NCBI GenBank assembly: GCA_902627055.1
Contig: CACOHS010000002.1
Location: 68,380 to 132,379, forward strand
Direction of reading: 5' to 3'
Length of the DNA stretch: 64,000 nt
From: an uncultured SAR86 cluster bacterium
GTDB taxonomy: Bacteria; Pseudomonadota; Gammaproteobacteria; Magnimaribacterales; D2472
The notes below the pieces were generated by a model. The model made no database searches, was not told the origin of the DNA, and saw only the letters and a list, made by a program, of their open reading frames with translations. Positions 34,633 through 42,134 of the stretch are shown in pieces. Position 1 is the stretch's first letter; every line of letters starts with the position of its first letter. A program made the translations under genes and the position numbers.

Positions 34633-36327
34633 ATGAAATACATTATGATAAAAATACTAAGCCTTATACTAATATTAATTATGTCTAACTATGGATATGG
34701 ATACGATCGAATCACGGGTGAAAAGTTTGCTAGTAGATCGGAAGTTATAGGGCAAAATGGCATGGTTGCTACCAGTCACCCTCTTGCAACTCAAATAGGC
34801 TTAGACATTTTAAAGCAAGGTGGTACCGCTATAGATGCTGCAATAGCAGCGAATATTGCATTAGGTCTCATGGAACCAACTGGTAATGGAATTGGAGGAG
34901 ATTTATTTGCAATTGTTTGGGACGCTAAAACAAAAAAACTTCATGGATTAAATGCAAGTGGACCTGCACCTAAAAATCTCTCTATTGAATACTTTATTGA
35001 AAATGGACTTAATAAAATTCCTCCGTATGGCCCTCTTCCAGTAACTGTTCCCGGAGCTGTAGATGGTTGGGTAAAGTTGCATGAAAAATTTGGTAAATTG
35101 AAATTTAAATCTTTATTTAAGCCTACAATTGAGTATGCAAAAAAAGGATTTCCCGTCACAGAACTAATTGCATATTATCTTGATCGATCTAAAGAGCGTT
35201 TTGAAGATTACCCTAACTTTAAAGACGTTTGGATGAGAGATGGAAAAATGCCTGCAAAAGGTGAAATCTTTAAAAATCCACAACTCGCAGAAACTTTACA
35301 AATAATCGCGGAAAAAGGAAGAAATGGTTTTTACGAAGGTCATATCGCCAATACCATGGCAGATTTTATCCAGTCTCAGGGTGGATTCTTAACTTATGAA
35401 GATATATCCTCTTTTCACTCAGAATGGACTCCTCCAGTTTCTTCAAACTATCGTGGATATGATGTTTGGGAACTTCCACCTAATGGCCAAGGCATTGCTG
35501 CTTTACAAATTTTAAATATTTTAGAAAATTATGATATTCAAAAAATGGGGCTTTTTAGCTCCGAGTATATTCATTTATTCACTGAAGCAAAAAAATTAGC
35601 ATTTGCAGATAGAGCAAAATATTACGCTGATCCAAACTTTTCAAAAATTCCTGTAAAACAGCTAATTTCAAAGTCATACGCCAAGGATAGATTGAAACTT
35701 ATTAATCCTGAAAAAGCATCAAAATCAGATCAAGCTGGTGTTCTTAAATCAGGAGATACGATATATCTTACTGTAGCAGATCAATATGGAAATATGATCT
35801 CTTTGATTCAAAGTAACTATCGAGGCATGGGTTCTGGGATGGTACCACCAGGACTCGGTTTTATGCTGCAAGATAGAGGCGAACTATTTAGTTTAGATAA
35901 AAATCATAAAAATGCACTTGAGGGAGGTAAAAGGCCTTTTCATACAATTATCCCAGCTTTTGTTACAAAAGACGGCAAGCCTTTTATGAGTTTTGGTGTG
36001 ATGGGCGGAGCTACTCAGCCTCAAGCTCATGCGCAAATTATTATTAACATGATAGATTTTGGTCTTAATCTTCAAGAGGCTGGTGATGCACCAAGGATTG
36101 TTCATAGTGGTTCATCTCAACCTACAGACGAAATAATGACTGATGGAGGAACTCTTAGCTTAGAAAGTGGTTTTGGGAAAGAAATTGAAGATGAATTATC
36201 ATCACTTGGGCATAAAATTAATTACCAAAAAGGCATCTTCGGAGGATACCAGGCAATTATGCTTAAAGATGGAGTCTACTATGGAGCATCAGAAACAAGA
36301 AAAGATGGACAGGCAGCAGGATATTAA
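34633..36327 (+). CDS. Gamma-glutamyltransferase family protein (Ntn hydrolase)
   Basis: The start is the ATG at 34633, directly after the tRNA CCA; the ORF-track GTG lies inside the tRNA. A second ATG at 34642 also gives the signal peptide (IKILSLILILIMSNYGYG). The protein is about 564 aa. Conserved blocks are GMVATSHPLATQIGLDILKQGG, GNGIGGDLFAIVWD and the self-cleavage site near residue 375 in GDTIYLTVADQYGN, where the Thr becomes the nucleophile. GSGMVPPGLGFMLQDRG and KRPFHTIIPAF follow. It is a periplasmic transferase/hydrolase of gamma-glutamyl or related amides. The SNYRGMGSG form resembles GGT-like enzymes rather than classic glutathione GGT. Confidence 0.92.
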   Translation: MKYIMIKILSLILILIMSNYGYGYDRITGEKFASRSEVIGQNGMVATSHPLATQIGLDILKQGGTAIDAAIAANIALGLMEPTGNGIGGDLFAIVWDAKTKKLHGLNASGPAPKNLSIEYFIENGLNKIPPYGPLPVTVPGAVDGWVKLHEKFGKLKFKSLFKPTIEYAKKGFPVTELIAYYLDRSKERFEDYPNFKDVWMRDGKMPAKGEIFKNPQLAETLQIIAEKGRNGFYEGHIANTMADFIQSQGGFLTYEDISSFHSEWTPPVSSNYRGYDVWELPPNGQGIAALQILNILENYDIQKMGLFSSEYIHLFTEAKKLAFADRAKYYADPNFSKIPVKQLISKSYAKDRLKLINPEKASKSDQAGVLKSGDTIYLTVADQYGNMISLIQSNYRGMGSGMVPPGLGFMLQDRGELFSLDKNHKNALEGGKRPFHTIIPAFVTKDGKPFMSFGVMGGATQPQAHAQIIINMIDFGLNLQEAGDAPRIVHSGSSQPTDEIMTDGGTLSLESGFGKEIEDELSSLGHKINYQKGIFGGYQAIMLKDGVYYGASETRKDGQAAGY

Positions 36328-36331
36328 ATAT

Positions 36332-36733
36332 TTAGCCCATTCTTTTTAAAGCGCATAACTTATTTCCGGAGGGATCCCTTAGATATGCCAAATACATATT
36401 TGTGCCCATTAACTTTTTTACGTCCCTAATACCTGGAGGATCTTCACAGGTTTCTCCACCATTATCTATTCCAGCTTGATGCCAAGCATTACCCGTTTCT
36501 TCGTCAGGAACTAAGAAGCCAATGGTGCTTCCATTACCAACTGATGATGGCTCATCATTGATAGGCTCAGAAATAATAAACATATTATTTTCATGGATAT
36601 ATAAATATCTTGAATGACCTGTTGGATTGACGGATAAAATTCCTGGCTTACAACCAAGGGTTCCTAAGATTGCATCATAAAAAACTCTTGATACCTCAAT
36701 ATCATTTGCCCCAACCATAATATGACTAAACAT
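36332..36733 (-). CDS. VOC-family (glyoxalase-like) protein
   Basis: This 133-aa protein has one VOC domain of two beta-alpha-beta-beta-beta units. It starts FSHIMVGANDIEVSRVFYDAILGTLG with the first metal histidine (H4). The second unit has TIGFLVPDEETGNAWHQAGIDNGG and ends YLAYLRDPSGNKLCAL. The family includes glyoxalases, extradiol dioxygenases and resistance proteins, and the substrate is not visible. It is convergent with the gamma-glutamyltransferase gene and lies 21 bp after the rhodanese gene. Confidence 0.85.
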   Translation of the reverse strand: MFSHIMVGANDIEVSRVFYDAILGTLGCKPGILSVNPTGHSRYLYIHENNMFIISEPINDEPSSVGNGSTIGFLVPDEETGNAWHQAGIDNGGETCEDPPGIRDVKKLMGTNMYLAYLRDPSGNKLCALKRMG

Positions 36734-36754
36734 ATAAACTTCTCCAAATTAAAT

Positions 36755-37108
36755 TCATAGCTGTATTTCAGCTCCCTGTTCTAGGATATCTTGAAATCCA
36801 CCTAAGTTGAAAATATTTTTATACCCAATTTTTTTTAGGTTATACCCAGCAACAGCTGATCTGACTCCAACTGCACAAAATACATAAATGGAAGTATCAT
36901 AGGAAACCTCATCATCATTATTCAGTTTAAATTCAATTACACCCTTAGGTATATTAACTGAACCTTTGATTGAACCTGATGCTTTAAGCTCTTCAATTTG
37001 TCTTACATCTATCATTATTTTTGAATTTAAATCATTCTGAAAATCAACTAGTGTAACTTTAGGGATAATTTCGTCAGCTTTTGAAAATAATTCTTGTGTG
37101 TAGCTCAT
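36755..37108 (-). CDS. Single-domain rhodanese (sulfurtransferase)
   Basis: This 117-aa protein has one rhodanese domain: IMIDVRQIEELKASGSIKGSVNIP, then the active-site loop VFCAVGVRSAVAGYNLKKIGYKN with the persulfide cysteine, and LGGF at the end. It should transfer sulfane sulfur in the cytoplasm. It is 6 bp after the EamA transporter gene and upstream of the VOC gene on the same strand, so the three form an operon of mixed function. Confidence 0.9.
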   Translation of the reverse strand: MSYTQELFSKADEIIPKVTLVDFQNDLNSKIMIDVRQIEELKASGSIKGSVNIPKGVIEFKLNNDDEVSYDTSIYVFCAVGVRSAVAGYNLKKIGYKNIFNLGGFQDILEQGAEIQL

Positions 37109-37114
37109 GATTAA

Positions 37115-37978
37115 TTAAGAGTTTTTTCGTTTTTTAACTGAATTAGCATAATACATACCCATCATAACAAATATAAAACCACCAAATATTATCAATGTGA
37201 TACTTTCATTCAAAAAAATAGCGCCCCAGATAATACTAAATACTGGAAGCAAATAAGTTAGAGTTGATGTTTTTACAGCACCAATTCTATCAATAAGCCT
37301 TACATATCCAAGATATCCTATTCCAGTTGACACAACGGCAAGCCATAACAATGCTAAAAAAGAATTTAAATTAGGTATTTGATTAGGCAGATTAAAAACT
37401 GCTAAAGGCAGCATTAATAATCCACCAAAAAGCATCGACCAACCTATTAGCACTATTTTATTTGAATTGTAATGATACTTTTGAAGGTAATTTCCATTAA
37501 ATGCATAACAAAGTGACCCAATCAATGCACAAATACTAGCCAAAATTGTGCTTGAACCATTGGCAGGATTGACTAGGATTATCACGCCAATAAAACCTAG
37601 ACAGAGGCCCAAAATTTGTTTTGACGATATGGATTCATTCAACCAAAAATAAGCAATAACAGTGGTTAAAAAAGCAGTTGTTCCATTGAGAATACCAAGC
37701 ATATTAGAAGTAGCGCCAAGTGAGGCAAATGCAAAAAGCGTAAATGGTAATGCGTTGCTTATGACTGCAATAATAAGAATACTTGGAAAATATGATTTGA
37801 ATTTAAGCCTATTTTGCCTCTGAAGTAGCAAGGGCATAAATACAAGACCAGCTATTAAAAGTCTTAATGTGACCAAAAGAATTGGGCCAAAGTCTACTGC
37901 AGAAATTTTTATAAACATGAAGGCGCTGCCCCATATTGCTGCGAGTGAAATTAATAAAAACCAATCTTTAGATTCCAT
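37115..37978 (-). CDS. EamA/DMT-family transporter
   Basis: This 287-aa protein has ten predicted membrane helices in two EamA repeats. It starts WFLLISLAAIWGSAFMFIKI and VTLRLLIAGLVFMPLL (repeat 1), and the second repeat includes GSLCYAFNGNYLQKYHY and TYLLPVFSIIWGAIFLNESITL. The paired WG and P..S...G..FL.E motifs are typical. These carriers export amino acids or other metabolites; the substrate is unknown. A ~350-bp gap with a small-RNA-like unit follows upstream. Confidence 0.88.
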   Translation of the reverse strand: MESKDWFLLISLAAIWGSAFMFIKISAVDFGPILLVTLRLLIAGLVFMPLLLQRQNRLKFKSYFPSILIIAVISNALPFTLFAFASLGATSNMLGILNGTTAFLTTVIAYFWLNESISSKQILGLCLGFIGVIILVNPANGSSTILASICALIGSLCYAFNGNYLQKYHYNSNKIVLIGWSMLFGGLLMLPLAVFNLPNQIPNLNSFLALLWLAVVSTGIGYLGYVRLIDRIGAVKTSTLTYLLPVFSIIWGAIFLNESITLIIFGGFIFVMMGMYYANSVKKRKNS

Positions 37979-38067
37979 ATAGTAAATGGATGAAATAAGA
38001 ATTGATGAATTTTAAACCAATAGAAAAGATTTAGGGCATTAATTTAATTTTTTTAGTCTGAAAAAAA

Positions 38068-38091
38068 AGAAGCCTCTATAAAGAGGCTTCT
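38068..38091 (-). terminator. Strong intrinsic terminator
   Basis: The perfect 10-bp stem AGAAGCCTCT / AGAGGCTTCT with a 4-nt loop is followed on the minus strand by eight T residues (38061-38068). It ends transcripts coming from the small-RNA/SOS-gene side. Confidence 0.9.
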
Positions 38092-38192
38092 AACTATCAG
38101 AGTTAGATAAGTCTGATAGGCGAATTCGGTGATTCACCTCTTGTCAAAAGGCGAGCCCTCCGTTTTCTAATTTAATATAAATACTAATAAGA

Positions 38193-38225
38193 TCACCTCC
38201 TGTGCAAGGGTATTAAAAAAGACAT
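38193..38225 (-). CDS. Candidate 10-codon leader peptide MSFLIPLHRR
   Basis: An ATG at 38225 preceded by AAGGGG at 8-nt spacing opens a 10-codon frame, MSFLIPLHRR, ending in the rare codon pair AGG AGG and TGA. The last codons and the stop are themselves the ribosome-site-like element AGGAGGTGATC, so a ribosome finishing the peptide would cover it. The setting (short ORF within a structured terminated RNA) resembles attenuation leaders. Part of the upstream AAGGG could pair with CCCTT inside the ORF. No homologue is known to me, and conservation would decide whether it is translated. Confidence 0.4.
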   Translation of the reverse strand: MSFLIPLHRR

Positions 38226-38269
38226 AAAAAAATCCCCTTAGTAATTTATTTATGCGACATCTATTAAAA

Positions 38270-38275
38270 ATTATA
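38270..38275 (-). promoter_or_regulatory. -10 box (TATAAT) of the small transcript
   Basis: A perfect TATAAT (within TATATAAT) on the minus strand is placed to start RNA at about 38263, 38 nt before the 10-codon ORF. The hexamer 17 bp upstream (CTTTAA) is a poor -35. Confidence 0.45.
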
Positions 38276-38327
38276 TAGAGAAAACTCTAGAATTAAAGAC
38301 CGAAATTATCAAAAGAATTGAAACTTT

Positions 38328-38561
38328 TTAATGCAATAGTTCTGGCTGATAATATTCCTTACTTTCCATCGAATTAAGATTAGAAAAATGATCGTCGTTT
38401 GAGTCTTCTGTCATATTAATATTAAGGTATTCGAGTGCCTGTTGAAGATCTGCACCGAAATATTTGAATGCAATAGTTTTTAATCCGGCAGTTTTATCGA
38501 CAAAAGCTTCGTATTCATTAAATATTGGATCCAAAGCGTTTAAATGTAAAATGTTATTCAT
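38328..38561 (-). CDS. Small hypothetical protein under predicted LexA (SOS) control
   Basis: This 77-aa protein has no signal peptide or membrane helix. It starts MNNILHLNALDPIFNEYEAF, has a probable helix DLQQALEYLNINM, and ends in an acidic, polar tail (EDSNDDHFSN...PELLH). I recognise no family. The start is supported by AGGA 11 nt upstream. A near-perfect LexA operator sits 12 bp before the ATG, overlapping the expected promoter, so the gene should be induced by DNA damage. Small SOS genes of this kind include division inhibitors and polymerase or nuclease modulators, but the sequence does not say which. It is the only LexA-box gene I see in the window. Confidence 0.75.
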   Translation of the reverse strand: MNNILHLNALDPIFNEYEAFVDKTAGLKTIAFKYFGADLQQALEYLNINMTEDSNDDHFSNLNSMESKEYYQPELLH

Positions 38562-38573
38562 AATATATTCCTA

Positions 38574-38593
38574 TACTGTATATTTATACAGTA
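38574..38593. promoter_or_regulatory. LexA operator (SOS box)
   Basis: TACTGTATATTTATACAGTA matches the E. coli LexA consensus (TACTGTATATATATACAGTA) at 19 of 20 positions and keeps the CTGT-N8-ACAG core. It is immediately upstream of the 77-aa gene and downstream of or overlapping its -10 region. Confidence 0.93.
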
Positions 38594-38621
38594 TTTAATA
38601 ATAATATCCTTACAAAGTCAA
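38592..38621 (-). promoter_or_regulatory. Predicted promoter of the SOS-type gene
   Basis: A -35 element TTGACT (38616-38621) is followed after 18 bp by TAAATA (38592-38597) on the minus strand. The -10 end touches the LexA operator, the position expected for repression. Confidence 0.6.
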
Positions 38622-38675
38622 CATTTTGTAATTTATAGCTTATAGGAGTTTTGTTTATAAAAAGAAATAAAAATC

Positions 38676-39089
38676 TTAGGATTTAAAAAGATTATTTAAG
38701 GATTTAAATGCTTTAAACTCAATTGCATTTCCGCTAGGATCTTTAAGAAACATTGTTCTCTGCTCTCCAGGCTCGCCCTTAAAACGAATTTTAGGCTCAA
38801 TTACAAAAGATTGATTTTGCTCAGATAATCTTTTACTTAGACTATCAAATTGATCAAAATTAAGAATTACTCCAAAATGAGGAACCGGTACTTCATCACC
38901 ATCAACAGGATTTGAGTGGTTGATTTGTTTCTGCTTAACACAATGACATACAAGCTGATGACCAAATAGGTTAAAGTCAATCCATGACTCACTAGCTCTT
39001 CCTTTTTCACACCCTAATACATACTGATAAAAGTAATCAGCTTGGGCTAAATCATTAACGGGTATAGCTAAGTGAAATGGATTTTTCAT
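38676..39089 (-). CDS. VOC-family (glyoxalase-like) dioxygenase-fold protein
   Basis: This 137-aa protein has a VOC domain: FHLAIPVNDLAQADYFYQYVLGCEKG with the first metal histidine, QLVCHCVKQKQINHSNPVDGDEVPVPHFGVIL with the second (HFG), and MFLKDPSGNAIEFKAF with the glutamate ligand. The full H-H-E set suggests a metal-dependent enzyme. The longer loop rich in Asn/Asp between the units is typical of a bacterial sub-group of unknown substrate. It is a single gene upstream of the SOS-type gene on the same strand. Confidence 0.85.
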   Translation of the reverse strand: MKNPFHLAIPVNDLAQADYFYQYVLGCEKGRASESWIDFNLFGHQLVCHCVKQKQINHSNPVDGDEVPVPHFGVILNFDQFDSLSKRLSEQNQSFVIEPKIRFKGEPGEQRTMFLKDPSGNAIEFKAFKSLNNLFKS

Positions 39090-39137
39090 AACTAATGCAG
39101 TTGATAAGATAATTAAATCATTCTACTACAATATATT

Positions 39138-39425
39138 TTAAAGGAGTTTAATTAATGACTCTCTTCCATCTGACTCAGATTGAACTGTAGAAATAATATT
39201 TAGATTAGATAGTTTCTTTAAAGTTTTATAAACTGTTGATCGCGACATACCAGAGCTTTGAACAACTTCGCTAATGTTAGAACCAGATTCATCAAATGCG
39301 GAGATGTTTATGACTGTATAAAAAACTTTTAACTCATTAGGTGAAAAATGCTTTATTTTGAGCTCATTTTCAAGCTCATAGAGTGTATTTAGAGCATCAG
39401 CAATTTTAATATAATGTTCATTCAT
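39138..39425 (-). CDS. Small MarR/TrmB-like winged-helix transcriptional regulator
   Basis: The protein is 95 aa. The N-terminal helix (EHYIKIADALNTLYELENELKI) is followed by a winged helix: SPNELKVFYTVINIS, then NISEVVQSSGMSRSTVYKTLKKLSNLNII as the turn and recognition helix, and a wing ending ESLIKLL. It is shorter than typical MarR proteins (about 140 aa) and lacks the C-terminal dimer helix, so dimerisation may differ. Targets are unknown. It stands alone between the VOC gene and tRNA-Ser. Confidence 0.75.
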   Translation of the reverse strand: MNEHYIKIADALNTLYELENELKIKHFSPNELKVFYTVINISAFDESGSNISEVVQSSGMSRSTVYKTLKKLSNLNIISTVQSESDGRESLIKLL

Positions 39426-39521
39426 CTGCGTTGTGGTAAATCTTTCTATTAAAACTTTATCTCAATGAATAATCTTTGTCACTTTTTTGATAATTATGAA
39501 TACTTCAAATGCGACATAATT

Positions 39522-39611
39522 TGGCGGAGAGACGGGGATTCGAACCCCGGAACCAGTTGCCCAGTTACTACCTTTCCAAGGTAGCGCAATCGACCACTCT
39601 GCCATCTCTCC
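39522..39611 (-). tRNA. tRNA-Ser (anticodon GGA)
   Basis: This 90-nt class II tRNA on the minus strand has CCA encoded. The acceptor is GGAGAGA/TCTCTCC, the anticodon stem is CTACC/GGTAG with loop TTGGAAA, it has the long variable arm of serine tRNAs, and the T-arm is CGGGG-TTCGAAT-CCCCG. Confidence 0.97.
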
Positions 39612-39668
39612 GTTTTAGGGATAATGCATTTTACATTATGTGAATGGGGCTAATTAAAAATATTTAAA

Positions 39669-42134
39669 TTATTTATCTCTAAGAGTTATTACAGCAGGAG
39701 TATATATAGTTTTTCTAATTGATAAGATTCCACTGAAGAAAATAAAGACAACTCCCAATAAAAAACTAAGGAATAAAATTAAAAGGTTCGGAGAATAAAT
39801 AAAATCTAGGAATTGGCTAAAAATGATTGAAGATAAAATTGTTGCAAAAATAATAGCAGTAATTCCAGAGAGGAAGCCAAGAATTAAAAATTCTATAGCT
39901 GCAGATTGGAAGATTAAAAATCTATTAGCGCCAATAGCATGCATAATCGCTGTTTCCTTTTCACGTTGATCTCTATTAGAAAAGATAGATGCCACCAAAG
40001 CTAAGATTCCCGCAATCAAAGTTAAAAGAAATATGTACTGAACAGCCAATGATGCACTACTAATAGTATTTCTAATTTGCAAGATAACAGCTCCTAGATC
40101 AACACTTGAAATAGTTGGAAATTGCTGAGTAAATTTTTTCATAATATTCATATCTGAGGCTATTTTAATACTTGTGATGTATGAGTTTGGTAGTGTTTTG
40201 CCAAGACTAGGAGAAAGTATGAAAAAAAAGTTTGGAGAAAAACTTTCCCACTCAATTTCTCTAAAGCTTGTAACAGTTGCATTAAAATTTGATCCGCCAG
40301 CTGAAAATAATAATTCATCGCCAATATTTAAATTCATTGATTCTGCAACTTCTCTGTCTACGGAAACCTCTGATTTTGTATTTGGCTGACTCCACCACTT
40401 CCCTTTACTGATGCTATTGCTGATAGGCAAAGATTCACTCCAAGTGAGATTTGCTTCTCTTTCCATTAAATTCTCAGAGCTTAACTGATCGGAGTTGAAG
40501 CGTTTTGCGGATAATAATCTCCCTCTTATCAATGGAGTAAATTCAGGATTGATTGCAGCTTCAGTTTGTAAATATTTAGAAATATTATCTAAGTCGTACT
40601 CTTGAATGTTAAACAAAAAATAGTTAGGTGTATCTTCTTCTAACGTATCGCCCCATGAGTCTATCAAGTCAGTTCTTGTTTCTGTTAATACAATTAAAAA
40701 CAAAAGCGACAATCCAAAGATGATAATTTGTAAAATACTTTCATTGCCTCTTTGAATAATATTTCGTGCACCAATTTTCCATCCTTTTGAACTAATAAAA
40801 TTTACAAATCCAAGCAAGTAAATCAATAATCTCCCAACAATATAAAGTGCTGTTGTTACAATGATTAAAGCAGCCAGAATATAGAATATTAACTTAAGAT
40901 CCTGAAATAGAAGTCCGAGAAATATAAACATTGTTGTAAATGCGACAAGATAAATGAATAAATTATTTTTTAAATTTATCTTGAAGTCATTCCTTAAAAC
41001 TATAATTGGCTCGATATTGCTTAAAATTTTTACGTAAGGAAATGCTGCAGCAAAAACAATAAAACTTGATGTAAGAAAACCAAGCATTATCGGTTTTAAA
41101 GATGGAGGTGGTAAATTTGCAGAAAATATATCTTGGATTGTTAAAATTATAAGATGCTGAAGTGCATATCCAAATACGAGGCCAGCTAATGTTCCAAAAA
41201 TAATTACTAGTAATAGCTGCATTATTTGATGGCCTAAAATAAAAAAATGCGAAGCACCAAATACCTTCATCAATGAAACATGCAGTAGATTTCTGTCTGC
41301 ATATCTCTTTACTGCCATCATTGCTGAAATAACTGAAATGATTATTGTAAAAAGGCTAGCCAAGTTAAAAAAAGTAACTGACTCATTAAGCGCTTCACCC
41401 AAATTATTTCCAACATCTTCTGCTTGTTGAATTCTTATATCGGATGGAATTTCTTCAAGCTGCTCAGCAAAAAGACCTAAATTTTTCTTTGAACCAGAGA
41501 ATAAATACCTATAAACAACTCTACTTCCAGTTTGAACAACTCCCATATCTTCCAAATCAACTATGTTGGCTATGGCAATGGGATAAAAACCAACAAAACT
41601 TGAATTTCTATCAGGGTAGTCTTGAATAATTCCATCAATTTTAAAAACTTTATTTCCAATAGAAACCTCATCCAATTTTTTTAATTGCAAAGTCTCAGCA
41701 ACTTTTTTCTCTATCCATAGATATCCAGATGGAGGATTGCCGCTATGACTAATAGGCGATCCATCAAAATCTAAAATTATTAATTCCCCTCTCAAGGGAT
41801 AGGTATCTGATGTGGTCTTGATTGAAGTTAAAAGATTGTCTTCATCAGAAATGATCATGCTAAGAAAAGTAATCGTTGCAGCTGTCTTTAAATTACTTGC
41901 TGTACCTAAATCTAAATATTTTGAATCAATATTAGAAGCTGATCGGAGAACTAAGTCTGCACCTAAAATACTTGATGCTTGTAACTTCATTGAAGTCTGA
42001 AGTCTATCTCCTAAAAAACTAACACTTGAAATAGAGGTGACTGCCAAAATAATTGAAATAGATAAAATTAGAAGATCGCCACTTAAGGCTTCAGACCAAA
42101 ATTTCTTTAATCCATATCTCAGACCATTAATCAT
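39669..42134 (-). CDS. ybbP: FtsX-like ABC transporter permease (YbbP family)
   Basis: This 821-aa protein has ten or so membrane helices in two FtsX blocks plus large periplasmic regions. The N-terminus LILSISIILAVTSISSVSFLGDRLQTSM is typical of YbbP/YbbM-type proteins. The first FtsX core has FNLASLFTIIISVISAMMAVKRYADRNLLHVSLMKVFGAS. The C-terminal core has LIAGILALVASIFSNRDQREKETAIMHAIGANRFLIF. These permeases work with a YbbA-type ATPase in lipid-linked or envelope processes; the exact cargo is unknown. It overlaps ybbA by 4 bp, and the ybbA-tesA divergent neighbourhood matches E. coli. Confidence 0.9.
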   Translation of the reverse strand: MINGLRYGLKKFWSEALSGDLLILSISIILAVTSISSVSFLGDRLQTSMKLQASSILGADLVLRSASNIDSKYLDLGTASNLKTAATITFLSMIISDEDNLLTSIKTTSDTYPLRGELIILDFDGSPISHSGNPPSGYLWIEKKVAETLQLKKLDEVSIGNKVFKIDGIIQDYPDRNSSFVGFYPIAIANIVDLEDMGVVQTGSRVVYRYLFSGSKKNLGLFAEQLEEIPSDIRIQQAEDVGNNLGEALNESVTFFNLASLFTIIISVISAMMAVKRYADRNLLHVSLMKVFGASHFFILGHQIMQLLLVIIFGTLAGLVFGYALQHLIILTIQDIFSANLPPPSLKPIMLGFLTSSFIVFAAAFPYVKILSNIEPIIVLRNDFKINLKNNLFIYLVAFTTMFIFLGLLFQDLKLIFYILAALIIVTTALYIVGRLLIYLLGFVNFISSKGWKIGARNIIQRGNESILQIIIFGLSLLFLIVLTETRTDLIDSWGDTLEEDTPNYFLFNIQEYDLDNISKYLQTEAAINPEFTPLIRGRLLSAKRFNSDQLSSENLMEREANLTWSESLPISNSISKGKWWSQPNTKSEVSVDREVAESMNLNIGDELLFSAGGSNFNATVTSFREIEWESFSPNFFFILSPSLGKTLPNSYITSIKIASDMNIMKKFTQQFPTISSVDLGAVILQIRNTISSASLAVQYIFLLTLIAGILALVASIFSNRDQREKETAIMHAIGANRFLIFQSAAIEFLILGFLSGITAIIFATILSSIIFSQFLDFIYSPNLLILFLSFLLGVVFIFFSGILSIRKTIYTPAVITLRDK

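Larger units (their letters stand above)
38061..38263 (-). ncRNA. Candidate ~200-nt structured small transcript with its own -10 box and terminator
   Basis: This is the content of the ~350-bp gap between the EamA gene and the SOS-type gene. On the minus strand it shows, in order, a TATAAT box, a 10-codon ORF with a strong ribosome site, an AGGAGGTGATC element matching the 16S rRNA 3' end, GGAGGG and AGAGGTGA repeats, an 8-bp hairpin (CTATCAGA/TCTGATAG, 38094-38119), and a 10-bp hairpin with a U8 tail. GGTGAT in the element could pair with ATCACC further on and hide it. I do not recognise a known RNA family. It may be a free small RNA or a dual-function leader. Confidence 0.55.
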
